Below are positions 50,507-58,890 of a stretch of 64,000 bases of DNA, in pieces. Location of the stretch: assembly GCF_004402695.1 (NCBI RefSeq), contig NZ_SOFL01000005.1:335-64334 (forward strand). Direction: 5' to 3'. Each line of letters starts with the position of its first letter. Position 1 is the stretch's first letter. The notes under the pieces were generated by a model that did no database searches, had not been told where the DNA came from, and saw only the letters and a program-made list of their open reading frames with translations. The stretch is from Cryobacterium adonitolivorans. Its GTDB lineage: Bacteria; Actinomycetota; Actinomycetes; Actinomycetales; Microbacteriaceae. The position numbers and the translations under genes are program-made.

Positions 50507-51055
50507 GTGACCTTCACCGGCTCTGGCATGACCCCGCCCCGGCTACCCAAGCCGCACCGTTCCCAGGCGCGCGGCGTTGAGCCCCGCCCGACGGAGCAGC
50601 GGGCCGTCAAGCTCGCCATCGACGAGACCGCGGTGCGCAGCTGGCTCCGCGGCCTGCGGTTGTCGGGATTCTCCTTCGTGATGATGGGCCTCCTGGTGCT
50701 CGCTGTGGTCGTGCTCGCGCCCAGCGTGCGCACCTACGCAGAACAGCGCAAACAGATCGACCAGCTGAGCAATACCGTCGCGGCGCAGCAGGACTCGGTT
50801 GACGACCTCAAGGCGGAGCGCGAGCGGTGGAACGACCGCACCTTCGTGACCACCCAGGCGCGAGACCGGCTCTCCTACGTGATGCCCGGTGACATCAGCT
50901 TCCTCGTGATCAACGACACCGGAGCCAGCGTCGACGGCGCCGCCGACACCGCACCGATCAGCACCGCCATCCAGGACACCGACGTCGACTGGGTCGACTC
51001 GGTCTTCCGATCGGTGATGACATCCGCACTGGCCCCCCAGGAGGCAGCACAATGA
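50507..51055 (+). CDS. ftsB: FtsB/DivIC-type septum formation initiator
   Basis: The 182-residue bitopic protein has a basic Pro-rich cytosolic tail, one transmembrane helix ('FSFVMMGLLVLAVVVLAPSV') and then a coiled coil ('YAEQRKQIDQLSNTVAAQQDSVDDLKAERERWND'-type heptads). The short 'RDRLSYVMPGD' motif of the FtsB/DivIC family follows. It belongs to the FtsQ-FtsB-FtsL divisome complex. GTG 50507 was chosen because of GACGGGAG upstream. The downstream DUF501 ATG overlaps the stop region, and eno-ftsB-DUF501 order is typical of actinobacteria. Confidence 0.9.
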   Translation: MTFTGSGMTPPRLPKPHRSQARGVEPRPTEQRAVKLAIDETAVRSWLRGLRLSGFSFVMMGLLVLAVVVLAPSVRTYAEQRKQIDQLSNTVAAQQDSVDDLKAERERWNDRTFVTTQARDRLSYVMPGDISFLVINDTGASVDGAADTAPISTAIQDTDVDWVDSVFRSVMTSALAPQEAAQ

Positions 51056-51588
51056 CCCGACCGCCGTTCGACCCCGCGTCCGAGGCCGACATCAGGGCAG
51101 TCTCCGCGCAGCTCGGCCGCCCCGCGCGCAACGTGATCGGCATCGCCGCCCGCTGCATCTGCGGCGCGCCCACCGTCGTGGCCACGGCCCCGCGGCTGGA
51201 GGACGGCACCCCGTTTCCCACCCTGTACTACCTGTCGCACCCCGCCGCCACGGCCGCGCTGTCGTTCCTGGAAGCCACCCAGGTGATGAATGAGTACAAC
51301 CAGATGCTCGCCGACGACGAAGACCTGCGCTCGCACTACCGGGCCGCGCACGAGAGCTTCCTGGCCGATCGCGAGATGATCGGTGTGGTCCCCGAGCTGG
51401 CCGGAGTGTCATCCGGCGGCATGCCGGTGCGGGTGAAGTGCCTGCACGCCCTGGCCGCGCACGCCCTGGCCGCGGGTCCCGGCGTCAACCCCATCGGCGA
51501 CCTGGCCCTGCTGCGGGCCGCTTGGTCGCCCCAGGTGTGCGAATGCCTGGATTACGCTCCGCCGGCGGTCCCGCCGGCCGACGCGTGA
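51052..51588 (+). CDS. DUF501-domain protein
   Basis: The 178-residue cytosolic protein matches DUF501: 'VSAQLGRPARNVIGIAARCICGAPTVVATAPRLEDGTPFPTLYYLS', 'LEATQVMNEYNQMLADDEDL', 'MPVRVKCLHALAAHALAAGPGVNPIGD' are its conserved blocks (quoted in parts). Conserved cysteines ('CICG', 'VKCLH', 'QVCECLDY') suggest metal binding. Function is unknown, but it constantly neighbours ftsB and eno in actinobacteria. Overlaps with both neighbours (ATGA and GTGA) show a coupled operon. Confidence 0.9.
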   Translation: MTRPPFDPASEADIRAVSAQLGRPARNVIGIAARCICGAPTVVATAPRLEDGTPFPTLYYLSHPAATAALSFLEATQVMNEYNQMLADDEDLRSHYRAAHESFLADREMIGVVPELAGVSSGGMPVRVKCLHALAAHALAAGPGVNPIGDLALLRAAWSPQVCECLDYAPPAVPPADA

Positions 51589-52862
51589 GTGGCGCCGCGC
51601 GCCGCATCCTCACCGGGGTTGCGATCACCCTCTCGGCCGCCGTCGCAGTCGTGGGCGTTGTCGGTGACGCCCGCGCCGCCCGCGCCGACCAGGTGCGCGA
51701 CCTCGAATACTGGCTGAACGACTACGGCTTCAGCCAGGCCTGGAACACCACCAAGGGAGCCGGCGTCACCGTCGCCGTCATCGACACCGGCGTCGACGGC
51801 AGCATCACCGAGCTCAGCGGCGCCGTCGTCGGCGGCACCGACGTCTCCGGCGTCGGCTCGTCGAACGGCCAGACCCCGGTCGGTGCCGAGAACGAACACG
51901 GCACCCTGGTGGCGTCGCTCCTCGCCGGCCGCGGCACGCCCACCGGCGGCGGCCTGATCGGTGTGGCGCCAGAGGCGTCCATCCTCGCCGTCTCGGTGGC
52001 CTTCGGCACCAGTGATGCCGTGCTCAGCAATGACGACCAGATCGCCGAGGGCATCCGGTGGGCCGTGGACAACGGCGCCGACGTGATCAATATGTCCCTC
52101 ACCCGCAACACCCTCGACTGGCCGACCAGCTGGGACGACTCTTTCATGTACGCGTTCGAGAACGACGTCGTGGTCGTCGCTGCCGCCGGCAACCGGGGCA
52201 GCGGAACCGCCGAAGTCGGTGCTCCCGCCACGATTCCCGGCGTGCTCACCGTCGCCGGTGTCGACCAGTCCAAGGAGGCCAGCTTCGACGCCTCCTCGCA
52301 GGGCATCACCATCGCCGTGGCCGCACCGAGCGAAAAGCTCGTCGGCGTCGCGCCCGGCGGCGGCTATATGGAGTGGTACGGCACCAGCGCGGCGGCGCCG
52401 ATCGTCTCGGGACTGGTCGCCCTGGTGCGGTCGGCCTACCCGAAACTGGATGCCGCCGAGGTGATCAACCGGGTCATCGAGACCGCGAACCCCAACGGGC
52501 ACACCGTGCCGAGCCCGATCTACGGCAACGGTCTGATCGACGCCGCCGCGGCGGTTTCGGCGTTCGTGCCGAAGTCCACCGCCGCCACCCCCGCCGAGCT
52601 GCTGCAGGAGTGGATCACGCTGCACCGCCGTGCCGATGCCGAGCCGATCACCCCCACTACATCGAACACTCCGGTACCCGTCGTTCCGGACGCCGACCCG
52701 CCCCTGCCTGAACAGAACAGCGCCGCGGGCTGGCTGCCGAGCCCGCTCACGCTCACCTATGTGAGCGTGCCGCTCGCCGTGCTGGTTGGTTTTGCTATCC
52801 TAGTAACGCTGTTCGGCATTGGGGCCACGCGGCATTTCAAGCGAATTCGTTCCAAGCTCTAA
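51585..52862 (+). CDS. Membrane-anchored subtilisin-like serine protease (S8, mycosin-like)
   Basis: The 425-residue secreted protease has a signal sequence ('GVAITLSAAVAVVGVVGDARA'-type, quoted in part), an S8 domain with Asp ('VAVIDTGVD'), His ('NEHGTLVAS') and Ser ('GTSAAAPIVSG'), a Pro/Thr-rich linker and a C-terminal transmembrane helix (about 392-415) with a basic tail. This layout matches mycosins, yet no ESX/type VII genes are adjacent. The GTG at 51585 overlaps the DUF501 stop; it may act on cell-surface proteins. Confidence 0.9.
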   Translation: MSGAARRILTGVAITLSAAVAVVGVVGDARAARADQVRDLEYWLNDYGFSQAWNTTKGAGVTVAVIDTGVDGSITELSGAVVGGTDVSGVGSSNGQTPVGAENEHGTLVASLLAGRGTPTGGGLIGVAPEASILAVSVAFGTSDAVLSNDDQIAEGIRWAVDNGADVINMSLTRNTLDWPTSWDDSFMYAFENDVVVVAAAGNRGSGTAEVGAPATIPGVLTVAGVDQSKEASFDASSQGITIAVAAPSEKLVGVAPGGGYMEWYGTSAAAPIVSGLVALVRSAYPKLDAAEVINRVIETANPNGHTVPSPIYGNGLIDAAAAVSAFVPKSTAATPAELLQEWITLHRRADAEPITPTTSNTPVPVVPDADPPLPEQNSAAGWLPSPLTLTYVSVPLAVLVGFAILVTLFGIGATRHFKRIRSKL

Positions 52863-52901
52863 AATTTCGCGCATCCAATCCCTGTAGGAGGCCTTCTAAT
52901 C

Positions 52902-54356
52902 GTGCCCAAAATTCTCATCGTCGGTGGCGGCTACGCGGGTTTCTATACCGCCTGGAAGCTTGAGAAGTGGCTGCGACCCGGCGAGGCCGAGGTCACCATG
53001 GTCGATCCGCTGCCGTACATGACCTACCAGCCGTTCCTCCCTGAAGTGGCCGCAGGATCCATCGATCCGCGTCACTCGGTCGTGGCCCACCGTCGCCACC
53101 TCAAGAAGACCAATGTGCTCACCGCGAAGGTCACGAATGTGAACCACGCGGAGAAGAAGGCCACCATCACGCCGCCGGTCGGCGAGCCGTGGGTCTTCGA
53201 CTACGACATCGTCGTGGTCACCGCCGGCGCCGTGTCGCGCACCTTCCCGATCCCGGGGGTCGCTGACCAGGCCATCGGCTTGAAGACCATCGAGGAAGCC
53301 GTCGCGATCCGCGACACTGTCCTCACCAACTTCGACAAGGCGGCGCAGCTGCCCGCCGGTCCCGAGCGCGACCGCTTGCTGACCTTCGTGGTCATCGGAG
53401 GCGGCTTCGCCGGCATCGAGGTGTTCGCCGAACTGCGTTCCTTCGCCACCTCGCTGCTCACCAAGTACCCGCAGATCGCCTTCGAAGACACCCACTTCCA
53501 CCTCATCGAGGCGATGGGCCGCATCATGCCCGAGGTGTCCGAGACCACCGCGCTGTGGGTCATCAAGAACCTCGCCGAGCGTGGCGCAGAGGTACACCTG
53601 AACACCCAGCTCACTTCCGCCGTCGACGGCAAGATCGAACTCTCCACAGGGGAGACCTTCGAGACCGACCTGATCGTCTGGACCGCCGGCGTCATGGCGA
53701 ACCCCGGCATCGTGCGCAACACCGACCTCCCGGTCGAAGAGCGCGGCCGTCTGCGCGTGCGCGCCGACCTGCGCGTCGGCACCGAGGACGAGATCGTCCT
53801 CGACGCCTGGGCCGCTGGTGACGTCACTGCGGTTCCCGACCTCTCCGGAGGCGGCGTCGGCGGTTTCTGCGTGCCGAACGCCCAGCACGCCGTTCGCCAG
53901 GGCAAGCTCATGGCAAAGAACATCGTCGCGGTCCTCCGCGGCGAGGGCCCGGTCGAGTACAACCACAAGAACCTCGGAGCCGTCGCCGGCCTCGGAGTCG
54001 GTGTCGGCGCATTCCAGTCCGGCAACTTCGCCCTCAAGGGTTTCCCGGCCTGGATCGCCCACCGTGGCTACCACGGCATGGCGATGCCGAGCTGGGAGCG
54101 CAAGATCCGCGTCGTCGGCGGCTGGGTCCTGAACTTCTTCCTCGGTCGCGACATCGTGTCGCTCGAGGCCGTGCAGACGCCCCGCGCCGTGTTCGAGGAG
54201 TTCGCGTCCCGTCCGAAGCCGCCGGCAGCCGCACCCGCCGTCGTCGCCCCGGCCGCGGTCAAGGCCCCGCGTGCACCGCGCAAGCCCTCGGTGAAGAAGC
54301 CTGTCGTCGAGGTCGCCGCTGCCGACGCCGGCACGGAGACCGTCGCAGCACCGTAA
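52902..54356 (+). CDS. ndh: Type II NADH:quinone oxidoreductase
   Basis: The 484-residue single-subunit, non-proton-pumping NADH dehydrogenase has the FAD Rossmann motif 'VGGGYAGFYTAWKLEKWL', the NADH motif 'VIGGGFAGIEVFAEL', 'VWTAGVMANPG' and a C-terminal amphipathic membrane-binding region with 'WILNFFLGRD'-like sequence. The last about 50 residues are an Ala/Pro/Lys-rich low-complexity tail not needed in the family. The GTG at 52902 follows TAGGAGG. Confidence 0.95.
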   Translation: MPKILIVGGGYAGFYTAWKLEKWLRPGEAEVTMVDPLPYMTYQPFLPEVAAGSIDPRHSVVAHRRHLKKTNVLTAKVTNVNHAEKKATITPPVGEPWVFDYDIVVVTAGAVSRTFPIPGVADQAIGLKTIEEAVAIRDTVLTNFDKAAQLPAGPERDRLLTFVVIGGGFAGIEVFAELRSFATSLLTKYPQIAFEDTHFHLIEAMGRIMPEVSETTALWVIKNLAERGAEVHLNTQLTSAVDGKIELSTGETFETDLIVWTAGVMANPGIVRNTDLPVEERGRLRVRADLRVGTEDEIVLDAWAAGDVTAVPDLSGGGVGGFCVPNAQHAVRQGKLMAKNIVAVLRGEGPVEYNHKNLGAVAGLGVGVGAFQSGNFALKGFPAWIAHRGYHGMAMPSWERKIRVVGGWVLNFFLGRDIVSLEAVQTPRAVFEEFASRPKPPAAAPAVVAPAAVKAPRAPRKPSVKKPVVEVAAADAGTETVAAP

Positions 54357-54366
54357 AGTCACCGGT

Positions 54367-54392
54367 GGATGCCGCACCCCGGTGCGGCATCC
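54367..54392. other. Perfect 11-bp stem hairpin after ndh
   Basis: GGATGCCGCAC and GTGCGGCATCC pair exactly around CCCG. There is no T-tract, so it is not a canonical terminator, but it separates ndh from the tRNA gene and could stabilise the ndh 3' end. Confidence 0.6.
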
Positions 54393-54420
54393 GCTCGTGA
54401 TGCCCGGCTAGTCCGGGCGT

Positions 54421-54497
54421 GCCCCCGTAGCCCAACCGGCAGAGGCAGGCGACTTAAAATCGTCACAGTCTGGGTTCGAATCCCAGCGGGGGCACCA
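54421..54497 (+). tRNA. tRNA with UAA anticodon and short variable loop (nominally Leu)
   Basis: The acceptor arms GCCCCCG (54421-54427) and CGGGGGC (54487-54493) pair. The anticodon arm is GGCGA-CTTAAAA-TCGTC, giving anticodon TAA, which reads UUA. The T-arm is CTGGG-TTCGAAT-CCCAG, and ACCA is encoded. The variable loop is only ACAGT. Leucine tRNAs are normally class II with a long variable arm, so charging identity is uncertain, although the anticodon calls leucine. Confidence 0.85.
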
Positions 54498-54521
54498 GAG
54501 AACAACCGGCGCGATGCGCTC

Positions 54522-56828
54522 TTAGCGCCGGGTGGGGAGCACGAAGCGCTGCCAGGCCCAGGCGGTCACGCTGAGGACAGCGAAGCCGACCGCCACGAAC
54601 CACAGCAGCATCGCCGTGCCGTTGCCCGTCCAGCGCGGGAGCATGGGCGAGAGCAGGGTGAACAGGGTCAGGAAGGCCGGCACCGTGAGGGCGGCCCAGA
54701 TCGGCGGTGACCAGGCGAGGATGCTGCGTCCGCTGGTGTTGCCGATCGGGATGAGCACGAGCACGGCAGAGCCGATCGACGCCAGCACGACGGTGTTCGC
54801 GACCTCCGCGGCCAGGGCGCTGAGGAACCCGTCGGCCACCGGCAGGGTGCCGACGACGAGCAAGGCGGCCAGTCCCAGGCCGAACAGGCTGCCGGCCCGG
54901 ATGGCGGCCAGCTGGCCGCGTTGGGCCGCGCCGGGCCCTGAGCCCACGACGACGCTGCCCAGCAGGCCGAAGAGCAGGGCCGGCTGCAACTCGAACAGCC
55001 TGGAGGCGAGCGCGGTGACGGCGACGAACGCGAGATAACGCGGCAGGATCGTCGTGGTCACGTCGACGTGCAGTGCCCTGGACCCCCACCACTGCGGCAC
55101 CAGGGTGGCCACGGCGTTCACCACCACGAGGGCGAGAGTCACGGCCAGCAGGAGCCTGAGGTACGCCGGTGTGGCGGATACGGGGCCGGACAGTAGCACC
55201 AACACGGCGGCAGCGGCGACGGTGCCCCCGTACACGACCCACCGGTTGACCAGCAGGGTCGGGGCGACGTCGAATTCCTCACCGGCGCGGTTGCGGCCGG
55301 CGAGCCGGTGGCCGCGAAAGACAGGTCGACCGTTTCGGGCCCTGGTGACGGTGCCGGCCAGCAGCCGGGCGGGAACGACGAGCAGCAGCAGGGCGCCCAG
55401 GGTGAGCATCGCCGCCTGCAGCCACGGGAACTGCTCCACCGTCCAGGGCGGGATCACCGCGGTGCTGAACTGGGTGGGGTCGTTCCAGCCGCCCGGCACG
55501 GTCAGCTCTGGCGGGGCGGCTCCGGCCTGTTCGTCGCCGTCCTCCGGGACGGCCGGAAGCGGGGTGGGTGAGGCGCTGCCCGGCGTCGCCGAAGGGGTCG
55601 GCTGTGCCGTCGCCGTGGGGGCAGGCACCACGGGCGGGGCGGCCGTCGGCGTCGGTGCCCCTGTCGGTGTCGCTATCGGCGTCGGAGCCACGGAACCGAA
55701 GGTCACCCGGACCGCGGGGCTGCCGGCGCTCACGTTGCCGGCGGCATCCTGCTGCACAGCGCGCAGGTTGTACGCGCCGTTCGCGACGCCCGACCCTGTG
55801 CACGACCAGGTGCCGCCGGACACGACGGCGCTGCAGACCGAGTAGGCACCGGCGAAGACCGTGACGGTGGCCCCGTTCTCGCCCTGCCCGTAGAACGGCC
55901 CCGCGGCGGTCGCCAGGGTGGCATCGGCGACGGGATTCACTACGACGGGAGCGGCCGGGGCGTCGACGTCGAAGGTCAGGCTGACCGGCTCGCTCGCCCT
56001 CGACGACTCCGGTGCGCTGAACGGGGTCTGCTGGGAGGCGGTGATCTGCTCTGCCCCGCTCAGCACGGCGCCCTGCATCTGGCAGGCCCACGCCCCGGAT
56101 GCGTCGACGGTGAATGAGCAGCTCGCTCCGGCGGCGAGGGTGGCGGTGACCATGGCGCCGGGGTAGCCGGTGCCGCGGACGATACCGTTCGAGGAGGCCT
56201 GGCCGGTCGAGCCGCCCGTTACCGTTGGGGGCTGGAGCACCCGCACGGTGTGGGCAGCCGCGAGGCTGGAATTCCCGGTCACCACGGCCTGCAAGCCGAC
56301 GGCGGGCCCGCTGGGCAACGCCACCCCCTGGCACTGCCAGGTAGACGAGCCGTCGATGGTGACGACGCAGAGCGGAGCGCCGCCGGTGGGGGAGAACAAC
56401 GTGATCTCCTGCCCGGGGTCGCGGGTGCCGGTGACGGTGGTGCTCCCGGCCACGAAGGCGTTGGCGCCCGGGCTGTCGATGGTGGGCGCGGCGGGAGCCG
56501 GCGCGGGCGATTCCGACGGTGCCGGCGCCTCCGACGGCGCCAGCGATTCAGATGGTGACGGGGAGGTGTCTGGGGTGCCGGTTTCGGTGGGCGCGGGTTC
56601 GGTCGGGGGAGCAGGTGCCGTCTCGGTGACGATCGCCGAGGCCATCGGGGCGGTGCCGGCCGCCGAAGCCGGCGTGGCCGCGCCGGCGAGCGGACCGATG
56701 ATCACGGCACCGAGGAGGGCGGCGAGGAGGATGCCCAACGGTGCTACGCGCATCCCCGTGGGTCGCCGAAGGCCCCGACCGGTTCGAGTATTCGATCCGT
56801 GTGCGCTGGAACGGTGTGACGTGAGCAA
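54522..56828 (-). CDS. Large Ig-repeat surface/membrane protein
   Basis: The 768-residue protein has a long basic n-region and signal peptide (to about residue 57), a Pro/Thr/Ser/Glu-rich linker, and three bacterial Ig-like repeats (about 125-395) each containing a Cys pair ('CVVTIDGSSTWQC', 'CSFTVDASGAWAC', 'CSAVVSGGTWSC'). A second Pro/Thr linker follows, and then a C-terminal domain of about eight transmembrane helices (485-760). TTG 56828 is chosen because AGGGAG lies 5 nt upstream; ATG 56753 has no good site. The Ig part may be an adhesive or sensory ectodomain. Function is unknown. Confidence 0.75.
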   Translation of the reverse strand: MLTSHRSSAHGSNTRTGRGLRRPTGMRVAPLGILLAALLGAVIIGPLAGAATPASAAGTAPMASAIVTETAPAPPTEPAPTETGTPDTSPSPSESLAPSEAPAPSESPAPAPAAPTIDSPGANAFVAGSTTVTGTRDPGQEITLFSPTGGAPLCVVTIDGSSTWQCQGVALPSGPAVGLQAVVTGNSSLAAAHTVRVLQPPTVTGGSTGQASSNGIVRGTGYPGAMVTATLAAGASCSFTVDASGAWACQMQGAVLSGAEQITASQQTPFSAPESSRASEPVSLTFDVDAPAAPVVVNPVADATLATAAGPFYGQGENGATVTVFAGAYSVCSAVVSGGTWSCTGSGVANGAYNLRAVQQDAAGNVSAGSPAVRVTFGSVAPTPIATPTGAPTPTAAPPVVPAPTATAQPTPSATPGSASPTPLPAVPEDGDEQAGAAPPELTVPGGWNDPTQFSTAVIPPWTVEQFPWLQAAMLTLGALLLLVVPARLLAGTVTRARNGRPVFRGHRLAGRNRAGEEFDVAPTLLVNRWVVYGGTVAAAAVLVLLSGPVSATPAYLRLLLAVTLALVVVNAVATLVPQWWGSRALHVDVTTTILPRYLAFVAVTALASRLFELQPALLFGLLGSVVVGSGPGAAQRGQLAAIRAGSLFGLGLAALLVVGTLPVADGFLSALAAEVANTVVLASIGSAVLVLIPIGNTSGRSILAWSPPIWAALTVPAFLTLFTLLSPMLPRWTGNGTAMLLWFVAVGFAVLSVTAWAWQRFVLPTRR

Positions 56829-56829
56829 T

Positions 56830-56844
56830 GGTCTCCCTCAGACC
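56830..56844 (-). promoter_or_regulatory. Hairpin enclosing the ribosome site of the Ig-repeat gene
   Basis: On the minus strand GGTCT-GAGGG-AGACC folds into a small hairpin whose loop carries the Shine-Dalgarno, just before the TTG start. A -35-like TTGACA and -10-like TGGAAT, 17 nt apart, lie upstream. The stem could modulate translation. Confidence 0.35.
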
Positions 56845-57025
56845 ATTCCATGGGCGATGGCCCGGAATGTCAATGTGGCGCGCCCGGCCGACCCGATCCC
56901 GACGGATTTGTCGTGTCCGCTTGATCGTCCGCGCCCCTGGCCAACGAGCGGTCCGATACGCCATACTGTGCACTGGGTCAACTGCCCCACTATTCGACGT
57001 TGATGACGCAGGACGAGGTGACCAG

Positions 57026-57646
57026 GTGACACGCATCCCCGCCGTGGACCGGCGCAGCGCCCTGGTGCGCGCCGCGTTACGGGTCGTCGCCGACCGGGGC
57101 GTGGCCCAGGCCACGACTCGAGCGATCGTCGCAGAGGCCGGGATGTCGCTGGCGAGCTTCCACTACGCCTTCCAGAGCCGCGATGAGCTGATGGTCGAAC
57201 TCATCAGGCATGTCGTGGACGAGGAAGCCACCGCCGTGCTGCCCGAGCCGCCCATCGGGGAAGCCCACGAGCAGCGCGGGCGCGAGTCGCTGCGTCAGAT
57301 CCTGCGCGACGGACTGCAGCGCTACGCCGATCACCTCAGCCGCGACCCCCTGAGAGAAAAGGCCATGCTCGAACTCACCCAGTACGCCCTCAGGTCCCCG
57401 GAGCTGCACCACCTGGCCGTGGCGCAATACGAGCGCTACCACGCCCTTGCGGCGGAGGCGCTGGACGACGCGGCCCGGCAGAGCGGCTCGGTCTGGCTGC
57501 GTCCCGTCGGCGAGGTGGCGCGTCTGCTGGTCTCCCTCACCGACGGCATCACCATCGCCTGGCTGGTGGACCGGAACGAGCGTGCCACGGCGAACCTGCT
57601 CGATTTCGCCGCGGACTCCGTGGCCGCGTTGGGCCGCCCAGCATGA
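57026..57646 (+). CDS. TetR-family transcriptional regulator
   Basis: The 206-residue protein has an N-terminal TetR helix-turn-helix ('LVRAALRVVADRGVAQATTRAIVAEAGMSLASFHYAFQSRDELM', in part) and a helical ligand domain. GTG 57026 fits the family start. Its stop overlaps the ATG of the PLP-enzyme gene (ATGA), so it is the first gene of a four-gene coupled operon and probably an autorepressor responding to the pathway's substrate. Confidence 0.9.
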   Translation: MTRIPAVDRRSALVRAALRVVADRGVAQATTRAIVAEAGMSLASFHYAFQSRDELMVELIRHVVDEEATAVLPEPPIGEAHEQRGRESLRQILRDGLQRYADHLSRDPLREKAMLELTQYALRSPELHHLAVAQYERYHALAAEALDDAARQSGSVWLRPVGEVARLLVSLTDGITIAWLVDRNERATANLLDFAADSVAALGRPA

Positions 57647-58890
57647 GCCTCGACCTCTCCCTGCTGCCGACCGGCGCCGCGGATGCCGCACCGTGGCTCA
57701 GTCCGCAGGAGTACTGGCCGGGCCTGACCGAGGCCACCAGGGGCCTGGACACCCCGGTGGGCGCGCTGCACCTGGGGGCGCTGCGGCACAACACCCACGA
57801 CATGCTCGGCCGCGCCCAGGGCACCACGATCCGGGTGGCCAGCAAGTCGCTGCGGGTGCGAGGCGTGCTCGACGCCGTGCTGGCGCTGCCCGGTTACCGC
57901 GGCGTGCTCGCCTTCACCCTGGCCGAGGCGCTGTGGCTCGCCCAGACCCACGACGACATCGTGGTCGGCTATCCCAGCGTCGACAGGGCGGCGATCGAGA
58001 CGCTGGCCCGTTCGGCCGACCTGGCCGCCCGGGTGACCCTGATGGTGGATTCGATCGACCACCTCGACGTCGTCGACGCCGTGATCGCGCCGTCGCAGCG
58101 TGCGCGCATCCGGGTCTGCCTCGAACTGGACGCGTCCTGGAACGCGCCGGTGCTCGGCCACCTGGGGGTGTGGCGCTCGCCCGTGCACACCCCGGAGGAC
58201 GCCAGGGCGCTGGCCGTGGCCATCGTCTCCCGGCCCGGCTTCGAGCTGGTCGGGCTGATGGCGTACGAGGCGCAGATCGCCGGTCTCGGCGACCGGCCGG
58301 AAGGCCACCCGCTGCAGGGCGGGCTGAACCGGTGGGTGCGCACCCGGTCGATCGTCGACATCACCGCCCGGCGCGCAGCGGCCGTGGCCGCCGTGCGGCA
58401 GATCGCCGACCTCGAATTCGTCAACGGCGGCGGCACCGGTTCGCTGGAGAGCACCCACGCCGACACCTCGGTGACCGACATCGCTGCCGGCAGCGGTTTC
58501 TTCGGCGGCCACCTCTTCGACAGCTACTCGGGCTTCCGGCCGGCCCCGGCCGCCGCGTTCGCCCTCTCGGTGGTGCGGAAGCCCACCGCCTCGACGGCGG
58601 CCATGCTCGGCGGCGGCTGGATCGCCTCCGGGCCGCCGGGGGCGGACCGCTCACCGCGCCTGGTCTGGCCGGAGGGGCTGCGCCTGGTGCCCCGCGAGAT
58701 GGCCGGGGAGGTGCAATCTCCGGTCACCGGGACCGCCGCCGCCGACCTGCGGGTGGGCGAGCGAGTCTGGCTGCGGCACACCAAGTCCGGCGAGCTCAGC
58801 GAACACCTCAACGAATTCGCGTTGGTCGAGAACGGTATCGTGGTCGATATGCTGCCGACCTACCGAGGCGAAGGCAAGGCCTTCCTGTGA
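57643..58890 (+). CDS. Alanine-racemase-fold PLP enzyme (D-threonine aldolase/D-serine deaminase-like)
   Basis: The 415-residue type III PLP enzyme has the PLP lysine in 'IRVASKSLRVRGVLDAVL', the barrel sequence 'LMAYEAQIAGLGD', 'FVNGGGTGSLE', and a C-terminal beta domain with 'PREMAGEVQSPVTG' and 'RHTKSGELSEHLNEFALVENG'. Family members act on D-amino acids (aldolase or dehydratase); the substrate is unknown. The stop overlaps the oxidase GTG, consistent with a shared pathway. Confidence 0.85.
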   Translation: MSLDLSLLPTGAADAAPWLSPQEYWPGLTEATRGLDTPVGALHLGALRHNTHDMLGRAQGTTIRVASKSLRVRGVLDAVLALPGYRGVLAFTLAEALWLAQTHDDIVVGYPSVDRAAIETLARSADLAARVTLMVDSIDHLDVVDAVIAPSQRARIRVCLELDASWNAPVLGHLGVWRSPVHTPEDARALAVAIVSRPGFELVGLMAYEAQIAGLGDRPEGHPLQGGLNRWVRTRSIVDITARRAAAVAAVRQIADLEFVNGGGTGSLESTHADTSVTDIAAGSGFFGGHLFDSYSGFRPAPAAAFALSVVRKPTASTAAMLGGGWIASGPPGADRSPRLVWPEGLRLVPREMAGEVQSPVTGTAAADLRVGERVWLRHTKSGELSEHLNEFALVENGIVVDMLPTYRGEGKAFL

